A DNA stretch of 64,000 bases from Doris montereyensis (Eukaryota; Mollusca; Gastropoda; Nudibranchia; Dorididae). Positions within the stretch are counted from its first letter, which is position 1; every line of letters begins with the position of its first letter. The stretch is from positions 10,001 through 74,000 of the forward strand of contig JAXRKP010000205.1 in NCBI GenBank assembly GCA_037039925.1, given 5' to 3'. Made by a program: the position numbers and the translations under genes. The notes below the pieces were generated by a model. That model saw only the letters and a list, made by a program, of their open reading frames with translations, did no database searches and was not told where the DNA came from. Below, piece by piece: positions 25,791 to 36,800 of the stretch.

Positions 25791-28560
25791 ACACTATAAC
25801 TATAATTACGGTAAAAAGATATTGGTGGCACAAGAAAGAACACTGGCGGTGTTGCCTCTGACGATTGCAACTGAGATTCTCTCAAACAACCAAGCTATCT
25901 GCCGGGGTTCGTCGGTTGCGACGAGTGTGGCTCCTAAATCGGACAAAAAGCGCAGGGTAGAGGGTCCACACGTGCCAGGCGTTTCCAATTTCCACAGATT
26001 GAAATAAATAATTACCGATGAGATTGCTGTATTTTGAAACATTAGACTCTTCGGCTCTTGACGTTGCTGACCCCGCGGATATTGTAGTCAATAATGTGGG
26101 ACTGAGACTGAGACAGAGAAGGTGTCGGCAACTGTGGCGTCCCAAATGATTCTTTCCATTCCTCCATGGAAAGGAGTCTTGCCATCAGGCCTACGCCCGT
26201 CCACTCGATGGAGCCCTGGGGGCTCAAGGATGCAGGGAAAGCCTAGGCCTAACGTTGTCAACAATCTCTTGACGATCAGATTTATCTCTGAGTATCTCGG
26301 AAGTCTCCCGGCTTGCAGTTTGCAAATGCAAGATAAAAAATGATGTCCGAGGTAATCAACAATCAATTTGCATTCGATAAGTTGGCAGATATTGAAGCCT
26401 AGTCTGAGGGCAACGGCGGTTCGAAGCTCCATGGGGCTGAGAAGATTACCGAGGCTAGAGATGGAGAATGCATTGGCCCAAGCTGCTGATTTAGGCGACC
26501 ATGCGGCGAGAAGGAACTACTGTATTGACGAGATGATTAGATTTTTTAGAAGCACAGATGGACGACAGGAAGCAGGGGAGAGAGATGTACTGAGATGAGC
26601 GGAAGCCGAGACCTCTGCGTTGCACAGGAAGACGAGCTTGTTCCCAGGCGGAATCAGGCATGGCAACATTGGTAATTGATAGTAGTTAGTAGTACTACTA
26701 GTAGTGTTACGAATTTTATCGTCGAATTTGTAGAGTTGGGCTGTGCTGCGATAGAGCGGTCTAGATCGGAGAATGTACGTAAGTTTAGGGATGCTGAGAC
26801 AGACAATAACGCAGTAGAAAAAATGCATTTCCGATTTTGCGACAATCTGGATAACAATAACATTAATAACAAAGCAATTTTCTTCTCACTCCATGGCGGG
26901 GGCCAGTGGGTTGCGAGAATAGCCCAGTTGGAGACAACCCAGGTTGACAATGACAGAGGTGGAAATCGGTCCTTAAATAAGCGGTCTCGAATGAGTGGCT
27001 CGGCAAATATAATTCACATTTACATGATTTAGATTGATTTAGCTCAAGACCGAGTTTATTTAGAGATTCCTCTATCCTGGACGCATTTTCAAAGACGCTG
27101 TGTCAGGAGCTCCACCAATCGTGGCTTTATCCAGGTACCACAGGTAAGTTCAGTCAACTGATTTCGAAACGTCATTGACACTGACAGCAAGAGAGAATAG
27201 TGTTGGGCCCAAGGTGTCCCCCTGTTGAACGCCTGTAACTGTGTAGTAACTGTAAATGAAGCCAAATTGAAATCTCCGAAGAACAAAGTTGAGTCTGTAG
27301 TGTAATATGAGTCATGCACAAATGGATAAAGTTGAGGAATGCATTATGCATGAGCTTACTTCCACTTCCAGTTCCAGTGTATGACAATGACATCTCGCTT
27401 GATCGTATTAAATTTTAATTGCATTCTTGACATCTAGCTTCATGATGACCTTTGGAGAACGCGCATAATTGATGAAATTTCGCACCACGTGGAAACGGCT
27501 TCGCAGCCTAAGCGAGTGCCAAGTCCGAGCTGGATGGGGAGGAATTCCGTTGATAATCAGCTCATATGAGGTTTGAGGGCAACCGTGGCTGCCAAACGTC
27601 GGTACATGTTGCCGACAGCTATAGGCCGAAGATCGCCATTGGGTATAGACAACGCAAACTGCGCACCGAACATGTCTCTAATAATAATATGCTCCGGTAA
27701 TTAGTAACTGGCCTTTCAATAAGCGATTAATCTAAATAGACGGACGGACTCACCGTTCATGGGCGAGATTGAGTTCTTGAGAAGATGTTGCGTCGACCCT
27801 GACCCCAAACCGTTTGGGAAAGATGCGATGGCATCCTTGACCTGCTTCTCAGTTACCGACGAGTGTACATGATCCTCCGTTGGAGCATTGGGAAAAGTAC
27901 TGAGTGAGTGGGAGGAGCTTGGGGGTGCTTTTTCCTCAGAATTTTAAGGAAGCTATCTCCGGACAAACAAATGTGTTGTCACTGTCATAGGAAAGAAGCT
28001 AAGCAGCATCCTTTACGTTGAACTCCTGTAATTTGCCATTTATGGCAGATTTCAGTCGTTTATCAGAATCACCAGGAGTGGGTCTACTAGCATAAGTGGG
28101 TTGTATGTATGCAAGTATTGCAAGGGCCGGGTATGACATGTTCGTCCTTAGCAATGCCGTGAATAGAGAAATGACGAATCTGTGCTTTCACGGTAGTTGG
28201 TATGGTAGGTAGTATTAGTATGTGATTGTGACCCATTATTTGCGTGTAATTGTTGACCACGTAGCACCTGTGAGTGTGAGTGTGATTGTGAAGGAAAGAG
28301 TATCAATCGCTGCCAAGCTCCAATATCAGATGTGTTGTCTAGAGCGGTATCAATAAGACTAACGAGACCATCTGCAAAGGTAGCCCTAGCATGTTTGGGG
28401 ATGCGCAAGATAATTTTTCCGCTTTTCTTAGCTCGGGAGAGGCGATTAATAAAGAACGATTTGAGTGGTTGATCATTTTTATGATTGATATCATGGTCAG
28501 GTTGAGAGGGAGAAGTCCCTGATGGTAAGACTCGAAGCACAGTGGTTACAATTATAACAC
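25790..28560 (-). mobile_element. LINE with CCHC/nuclease-like C-terminal domain, decayed
   Basis: Read on the - strand. Near 28540-28150 an N-terminal segment reads KIILRIPKHARATFADGLVS. RT remnants at 27330-27060 carry VTGVQQGDTLGP and YLDKATIGG, where the family has YLDD, so one catalytic aspartate is lost. At 26432-26088 come GHHFLSC, LQAGRLPRYSEINLIVKR, RRPDGKTPF and IIWDATVADTFS, a zinc-knuckle plus RPDG...WD pattern suggesting a PD-(D/E)XK-type nuclease. The end (26042-25806) reads LFERISVAIVRGNTASVL. Many frameshifts. Comparison with R1 copy 2 at 36.9 kb shows R1 uninterrupted there. Confidence 0.8.
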
Positions 28561-29720
28561 TAACACAGTTATTGCAAAAGTCTAAATCAATTCTGATTCT
28601 ATTATTAGCTAGGCTACCAAGTTATTCAAGAAAATGGGTGCGGCATATTCGACTAAATCTAGTCTCGTAGTTTCTAGGCCTCTAGATAACAATTAGATTT
28701 AGATCTAGCTATATTGTATATATTATTGAATCCAGATATATCATTATTAATATTATCATAAAATAGCCTTTCTAGAATCTAAATCTAGACTAGAAGAATC
28801 TAGATCAACACTGTGCGCGTTTATTTTCAAGATCTCTCTATCCGACTAGATGTCAAATTCTCTGGAACACGGAGCAGAAATAATTTTAATCTGTTAACAA
28901 GCTAGAGCTATTTATACGCTGATACTGATATACTAACCCAAGCTATGGCCTAGAGAAAGATAAGGCTTACATCTAGGGCTGTCAAGCCGCCATAATAAAG
29001 ATCTAGATCTTACAGATAAAGAATCAAGTTCACTTCACTCGAGCAGATCAATCTCAATCTGGTTTAGCTCTAAATTAGACTATTAAATCACAACCCACAA
29101 ATACAATTCTAACAAATCGCAAATAACGCAATAGGAAATTTAAAAAGACAGCTTTGATTTTCCTAGAATGAAAGAATGAAAAATCGTTGACCGCAGGTCA
29201 CTTTCACAACTGAACCGTATGACTATGACTATGACTGTAGAGGGATAAAGTCAGTGCATCTCAACATTGTCTATATATCTATCCCAAAATCCTTTGTGCG
29301 AAAGGCTATTTCTACAACAAATGCATTAGTAGATTTCAGACTAAAAAATCTGAAGGAAATAAACAAGGTTCCAATTTCTAAATCTGAAATCTTCTCATGT
29401 AAGTAGTACGGCTCATGGATCAGTGTGGAAATTATAGTTCATTGTGAAAGTCAAAGTGAAAGTGAAAGTTAAAATAAAGCAGCATGCTTCTGCTAATGAT
29501 TAGTATAAAAATCGGCGATGGGTCTGGAGTCGGGAATTTTGTCCTGTTTTTGCTAAACCATCTCACCTATTCATAAACAGCGAACATAAAAGTATTTTAG
29601 TAAAATGGATCAAAAGGAAACTCAAGAGAAAAATGTCAAAACTAGAAAATCTCAAATAATCTAAACTCGGAGGAAATCTGAAAGATTTACATCCCTGAGT
29701 AATATTAATTAAGCATGCGA
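28560..29720. repeat. Dispersed repeat R1, copy 1, right part
   Basis: TCTCGTAGTTTCTAGGCCTC, TCATAAAATAGCC, GAATCTAGATCAACA, TTTTCAAGATCTCTCTATCC, TTAACAAGCTAGA and ACCCAAGCTATGGCCTAG recur in order at 37020-37330 and 46000-46180. The later part (29230-29480) matches 39290-39440 and 46250-46340. Extremely rich in TCTAGA words. No coding content is recognised. Confidence 0.7.
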
Positions 29721-30060
29721 TATTTCATAATGCAGCAATGCTTTGATTGTTTGAAATTTACACCATCCTCTCAGGCTGAATATAAAGAGGAAAAAGCAAG
29801 ATGGACGGAAAAGATGTGTAATGCAAGAGTAAAAGTGATAGTGATAGGAAAGAAGTAGAACCTACTAGTAGCAACCGTCAACTGCAAACAACTGGGCAAA
29901 CACAGGCCAGTAAATTCCATTAAAAAAAGCTTCATGTTGTAATCCCCAACAGGCAGTCGTTAAAGTAGAGTACTGGTAATGTTCCTTCACTTCAAGGCCA
30001 TTACCATAATTACAGCCCATAGAGATAAAGCCAGAACTAATCCTGATTGAAGTAGCGTAA
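29720..30060. other. No recognised feature
   Basis: AT-rich sequence; the first 60 bp (TGCGATATTTCATAATGCAG) resembles 50700-50760. Nothing else is recognised. Confidence 0.35.
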
Positions 30061-30305
30061 CGTAGAACAGGTGATAATAATCACTTCTCGGACAAGACAC
30101 TAATCTGATGCAGACTTTTACTCCAGAACCTGTGCTTGTACCCATTTGCATCTGGGCAGGTGGGGAAAACGTGTATTAATAACTATTCAGTACATGTAAG
30201 TATCTTCAACCAAGGAACATGACGGACCTCACATTGCTAGAATTCAAACCCAGAAATCTGTGATCCCAAGGCCGGCAGCATAACCACTCGGCCCAGACGT
30301 CACAA
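30060..30305 (-). mobile_element. tRNA-derived SINE, family B
   Basis: On the - strand the tRNA-like head (GGGCCGAGTGGTTATGCTGC, then CGGCCTTGGGATCACAG and TTTGAATTCTAGC) is followed by CCCAGATGCAAATGGGTACA and ATTATTATCACCTGTTC in family B order. A short AT microsatellite flanks the head side at 30328. Confidence 0.72.
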
Positions 30306-30675
30306 AACACAGCTGTACTCATGTACTGTGTATATATATATATATACTGCCACAAAATCTGACGCATATTATATCTATTCAACTTAAAATCCTTTCTATG
30401 ACTAATCACTCGTGTTTCATAAGACATAATATTGTTATGTTTTGTTTTTTTATCAGTGCTTTCTTTTCAGCCAAAAAGAATAAGTCTAAGGAAGAAAGAA
30501 AAAGAAGCAGGACCTACCAGTAGAGCCTGCCAACCGCCCAGACAGATATAGCTAACACTTAACAACACATATGAAGAATGAATGAAAACAACAAAAGAAG
30601 GAACCAAGAATGCATTTAACGTCCAGGCATTTATTCACACCATGGCATGTCGTTTTAAGGAAAGTAAAATGAAAA

Positions 30676-30834
30676 TCAATTTCTGCCGGCGCCGCCACCA
30701 CCACCTCCTCCTCCTCCACCACCACCACCACCACCACCTCCTCCTCCTGCTGCTCCTCCTCCTCCGCCGCCGCCGCCACCTCCTCCACCGCCGCCGCCCT
30801 GCTGTTGGCCTGGTCTTGGTCCGCCTTGCCCTTC
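30676..30834 (-). CDS. RPS26 terminal exon with polyglycine tail
   Basis: Acceptor TTTCTATTCCATACAG precedes it and TGA (30676-30678) ends it. The 52 residues are [12 protein letters not shown], 15 Gly, Ala-Ala, 19 Gly, then AGRN. Glycine codons are mixed (GGT, GGA, GGC), with one run of seven GGT, so this is not a simple single-codon slip. The first 12 residues resemble the Gly/Pro/Gln-rich end of other animal S26 proteins; the polyglycine is extra. Confidence 0.88.
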   Translation of the reverse strand, partial: EGQGGPRPGQQQGGGGGGGGGGGGGGGAAGGGGGGGGGGGGGGGGGGGAGRN

Positions 30835-33800
30835 CTGTATGGAATAGAAAAATGAAACCCAATCAATTCATCACATGATCATCCCATCATACACGCATTA
30901 ATAAGGAAGGAAATTTCATGTCCTATATACTCGTTAAAATGCATTTTTCAGCAACTCTAGACGTACATAACTGATACATGTAATTGGTAATTCCAAAAGT
31001 CAATCAACAACAAAACTGGATGCTGAAATATGTTGTAGACATATATTCTGAGTGGACACATTCATAATAGTAATATCAAACATATGAAAAGAGGTTTGTT
31101 CGTTTGTTGAACTTTACCCCATTCACCCTATGCAGTGATCTCACAGTGAATGAGGAGGTAACAGCAAGAACCCGCCAACACCCCCACAAGAAATGAGGTA
31201 GTATAAGAATATTTGATAGATAACTGAGAATGAGAATGAGAACAGGAAATTAATATGCCTGACAGACTAAAAGCTTTGGAATAGCCCCACAGCTGAAACA
31301 TGCATGTTAAAACCGTAAATATAGATGAAAATAAGAAAGCATAGAAAGACAATGCAATAAAAATAAGTTTCATTGCTTAGCTCTAGATGTCTTTTGGGTA
31401 TTCGTCACTACTCTTAACGTATAAAAGAAAAATTGCATTTTTCTAATGTATCTGCTTTTGAAATGCGTGTAAAGAACGCATAAAGAGGCTCAGTCACATA
31501 GTCAGACAGACAATTACTATACCACACAAGAAACCCTTGGAAAGGCAATGTGGGCCTCCATGGACCAAAATATGTGGATTTAGTTTTATCTTCCTTTTAA
31601 AAACAAGAACTATATATCAAACCAAATGAAAAATGAACAGTGCAAGTAACAAATATCAATATATGACCTTCACAGATTTACATCTTTTGACTACCATCAC
31701 TGAAATAGTGCTTAACACACAAAATAGCTAAAAAATAAACGCCATTACACTTCCTATTACAATATTACATTCACTTGATATAATAGTACAGATGACATGA
31801 TGACCCATGCCAAATCTAAATAATAACTTTAAATGTGCCCTGTCTTTCGTGTGAACAGTGCCATAAGAAAAAGGCATGCCACATAGCGAGACAGGCTTTG
31901 CTTTACCACATAAAAACGCCACGACTGGCATGGGGGCCATCATGGAGCTGGATGTGGCAATGAGTGAAATAAGTTGGGCATCAGGTGTGATCAAAGAGAA
32001 AGCATCTAATACGATCAACACATTAAAACCGCTAACAATTATCTACAGTTCATGACCGTGTGAACTTATTCTAACTTGAACAGTGGCCAGTGATATTCCA
32101 GATTTCATAATAATTTAACTAGGAGTAACCTCCTTACAGGCAAGTTACAAAAAATCTGCCAATCACTGGTCCTTCTGGGGAATGTGACAGTTAAGTTTTG
32201 AAAAACTGACGATCCATAATATTTCAGAAAACATTGATAATTTAACTTAATCAACACCATCCATGGAAAATAATAAAAAGTATGCCGAATGCTGGCCTTA
32301 CTGGGAATGTGCGACTAATCTCACAAACTGAGAATGGACTTTGGCTTTCATCACAATCTGTCCTACTCTCTGCCATTAATTTAGGGATTCTTTAACTTTA
32401 ACAACAGACAATACATTTAACCCTCATACATTAAATACAGGACTTACACACTCGCCAAAACAACGTACTGAATGTGTTTTTTATGTATTGGTTGACAGTA
32501 CTTTTTGTACTCATGGCATGACGACTCATACAAAATCTAAGTCTAAGTATTAATTTTATATGTGCATGTCTTTCGTGTGAACAGTGCCATAAGTAAAAAG
32601 CATGCCACATAGCGAGACAGGCTTTGCTTTACCACATAAAAACGCCACGACTGGCATGGGGGAGCCATCATGGAGCTGGATGTGGCAATGAGTGAAATAA
32701 GTTGGGCATCAAGTGTGATCAAAGAGAAAGCATCTAATACGATCAACAAAATTAAACCACTAACAATTATCTATTATATAATGAGTCGAATCAAAAACAG
32801 TACATGACCAATCAGGAAATATGTAGAAGTGTATGGCTGCCAACCTGTTCAAATTGACTGAGCATGTGAACTTATTCTAACTTGAACAATGGCCAGTAAT
32901 ATTCCAGATTTCATTAATAATTTAACTTGGAGTAACCCCCTATCAGGCAAGTTACAAAAAGTCTGCCGATCGTTGGTCCTTCTGGGGAAGTGTGACAGTT
33001 TCAGAAAACATTGATAATTTAACTTGTTGAACGCCATCTATGGAAAATAATAAAAAGTATGCCAAATGTGCAACTGTAATCTCGCAAACTGATAATGGAG
33101 TCTCGGCTTTCATCACATTCTGTCCTAGTCTCTACCATTAATTTAGGGATTCTTTAACTTTAAGAACAGACAATATATTTAACCCTCATGCATTAAATAC
33201 AGGACTTACGGCCTCAAAGCCAAAACAACAAACTGAATATATTTTTTATGTATTGTTTGACAGCATTTTTGTACTCATGGCATGCAACTCATGCAAAATC
33301 TAAGTATTAATTTTATATGTGCATGTCTTTCGTGTGAACAGTGCCATAAGAAAAAGGCATGCCACATAGCGAGACAGGCTTTGCTTTACCACATAAAAAC
33401 GCCACGACTGGCATGGGGGGGCCATCATGGAGCTGGATGTGGCAATGAGTGAAATAAGTTGGGCATCAAGTGTGATCAAAGAGAAAGCATCTAATATAAT
33501 ACGATCAACACGTTAAAGCCACTAATAATTATCTATTATTTAAAGAGTCGAATCAAAAACAGTACATGACCAAACAGGAAATATGTAGAAGTGTATGGCT
33601 GCCAACCTGTTCAAATTGACTGAGCATGTGAACTTATTCTAACTTGAACAATGGCCAGTAATATTCCAGATTTCATCAATAATTTAACTTGGAGTAACCT
33701 CCTTACAGGCAAGTTACAAAAAATCTGCCAATCACTGGTCCTTCTGGGGAAGTGTGACAGTTTAAGTTTTGAAAAACTGACGACCCATAATATTTCAGAA

Positions 33801-36800
33801 AACATTGATAATTTAACCTGTTTAACGCCATCTATGCAAAATAATAAAAAAAGTATGCCAAATGCTGGCCTTACTGGGAATGTGCGACCGATCTCGCAAA
33901 CTGAGAATTGAGTCTCGGCTTTCATCACAATCTGTCCTAGTCTGCCATTAATTTAGGGATTCTTTAACTTTAAGAACAGACAATATATTTAACCCTCATA
34001 CATTAAATACAGGACTTACGGACTCGCTAAAACAACGTACTGAATATGTTTTTTATGTATTGGTTGACAGTAGTTTTGTACTCATGGCATGACGACTCAT
34101 ACAAAATCTAAGTCTAAGTATTAATTTTATATGTGCATGTCTTTCGTGTGAACAGTGCCATAAGTAAAAAGCATGCCACATAGCGAGACAGGCTTTGCTT
34201 TACCACATAAAAACGCCACGACTGGCATGGGGGAGCCATCATGGAGCTGGATGTGGCAATGAGTGAAATAAGTTGGGCATCAAGTGTGATCAAAGATAAG
34301 CATCTAATACGATCAACACATTAAAACCGCTAACAATTATCTACAGTACATGACCAAACAGAAAATATGTAGAAGTGTATGGCTGCCAACCTGTTCAAAT
34401 TGACTGAGTGTGTGAACCTATTGTAACTTGAACAATGGCCAGTAATATTCCAGATCTCATTAATACTTTAACTTGGAGTAACCTCCTTTCAGGCAAGTTA
34501 CCATTAATTTAGGGATTCTTTAACTTTAAGAACAGACAATACATTTAACCCTCATACATTAAATACAGGACTTACGGACTTAAAGCTAAAACAACGTACT
34601 GAATATGTTTTTATGTATTGGTTGACAGTAGTTTTGTACTCATGGCATGCAACTCATGCAAAATCTAAGTATTAATTTTATATGTGCATGTCTTTCGTGT
34701 AAACAGTGCCATAAGTAAAAAGCATGCCACATAGCGAGACAGGCTTTGCTTTACCACATAAAAACGCCACAATTGGCATGGGGGAGCCATCATGGAGCTG
34801 GATGTGGCAATGAGTGAAATAAGTTGGGCATCAAGTGTGATCAAAGAGAAAGCATCTAATACAATCAACACATTAAAACCACTAACAATTATATATTATT
34901 TAATGAGTCGAACCAAAAACAGTACATGACCAATCAGGAAATATGTAGAAGTGTATGGCTGCCAACCTGTTCAAATTGACTGAGCGTGTAAACTTATTCT
35001 AACTTGAACAATGGCCAGTAATATTCTAGATCTCATTAATAATTTAACTTGGAGTAACCCCCTATCAGGCAAGTTATAAAAAGTCTGCCAATCATTGGTC
35101 CTTCTGGGGAAGTGTGACAGTTTCAGAAAACATTGATTATTTAACTTGTTGAACGCCATCTATGCAAAACAATAAAAAGTATGCCAAATGTGCAACTGTA
35201 ATCTCGCAAACTGATAATGGAGTCTCGGCTTTCATCACATTCTGTCCTAGTCTCTACCATTAATTTAGGAATTCTTTAACTTTAAGAACAGACAATATAA
35301 TTAACCCTCATGCATTAAATACAGGACTTACGGCCTCAAAGCCAAAACAACGAACTGAATATGTTTTTTATGTATTGTTTGACAGCAGTTTTGTACTCAT
35401 GGCATGCAACTCATACAAAATCTAAGTATTAATTTTATATGTGCATGTCTTTCGTGTGAACAGTGCCATAAGAAAAAGGCATGCCACATAGCGAGACAGG
35501 CTTTGCTTTACCACATAAAAACGCCACGACTGGCATGGGGGCCATCATGGAGCTGGATGTGGCAATGAGTGAAATAAGTCTAGTATCAGGTGTGATCAAA
35601 GAGAAATCAACTCATATGATCACTACGGTAAAAAGAGATGTGCATAGCTGCCAACCTTTTCAAATTCAAAAACAGAATGAGCGTACAAATTTATTCTAAC
35701 TCAACCGATGGCAAGAAGTGTTTCAGAAAAGTTATTATTTACCTCAAATTAATCACGTTTAGAATAAATAGGACAAAGTCTGCCAATCGCCAACTTGTTT
35801 GGCGAAATGTGACAGCTGTTTTGCAAACTATTGACGTCTCTGGACTTTCCTCCCCATCTCTGTTTCTGTCGCAAACCCAGGTTTTTTCTCTTAAATACAG
35901 TTAACCAACCTCAAAGAAAAAAGACATGAGTACTTAAAAACAAAACAAAAACAAATATTAAATACGTTTTTCATGTAGTGGAAATGGATAATGAGCAAGC
36001 ACGAGGTATAATTATTTGACCTAGTTGATAGAGCATAAGCTGCAACATCGTTTTACCGGCAATATGAAACAAACCGTTCACATGTTATGACACAGACAAT
36101 AAATTACATCCTAAGAACAGACTAACTGTCATCAAATGATTGCGTACAGGAAAGTCTTCAATGTTTACTTACACGCATGGGTCTGAACCTAATTGGTGGA
36201 GTCCTGTCTTTTCTTGCTTCTCTTGATCTGTTCCTTACAACTTTTGAGTGAATTGCGCAGGAGACACAGTAGAGCAATTTCGCGTACAACTTGGGCAACG
36301 TGTACTCTGAGGATATCAAGAATTGAAGACAGTGAGACTTGCTGGCATTGCCCATCAAAATACATAATTCCCATAAAGTTCATCATTGGTAATGCACACT
36401 TTTATTACATGTCTATGATACATACAAACACAAGGATGTAAATGCCAAATTTTAAAGTCTGAAACTTGCGAGCACATCTTTATGGACTCCTCTCCGCAGG
36501 AGGGTTTGCCTCCTGCACTGTATTTAAATCCATACCTTAAATACAAGGATATAATTGGCAAATGAAAAAAAAATTGAGTTCTCTGAAATGTGAAACTTTC
36601 AGACACCGAATACCTCTTACACCGTATTTAATCTCACACTTACAATAAACAGCACCATGCACTGCAAACTTTCTCAACCTTCCTGATATAACTAGAAAGG
36701 AATTCATCATTACAATCTATGTTGACATGCAGTTTGGTCTTAGATCTAGATCAATCACATCTACTGGTGAATCCCAATTATTAAACCTTAACTTTTGACA

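Larger units (their letters stand above)
30835..36172 (-). other. RPS26 intron 3 (snoRNA host intron)
   Basis: About 5.3 kb. From about 31.8 to 35.6 kb it consists of a tandem array of units 551-814 bp apart, each with one H/ACA-like snoRNA and a shared block that includes CAATGGCCAGTAATATTCCAG. The stretch 30835-31800 has no recognised content. Confidence 0.8.

Noticed and set aside
31831..31957. 18S rRNA AGCUCGUAGUUGG as target of the snoRNA 5' pocket
   Set aside because: The 5' pocket strand pairs well with GUUGG, but the 3' strand gives only two base pairs before mismatches, so the target is left open.
31728..35159. Short - strand ORFs repeated across the intron 3 array ([10 protein letters not shown]..., MAFNKLN...)
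   Set aside because: They recur because the whole 0.55-0.8 kb unit is duplicated. They are broken by indels between copies, and conservation is highest over the snoRNA fold, not the frames.
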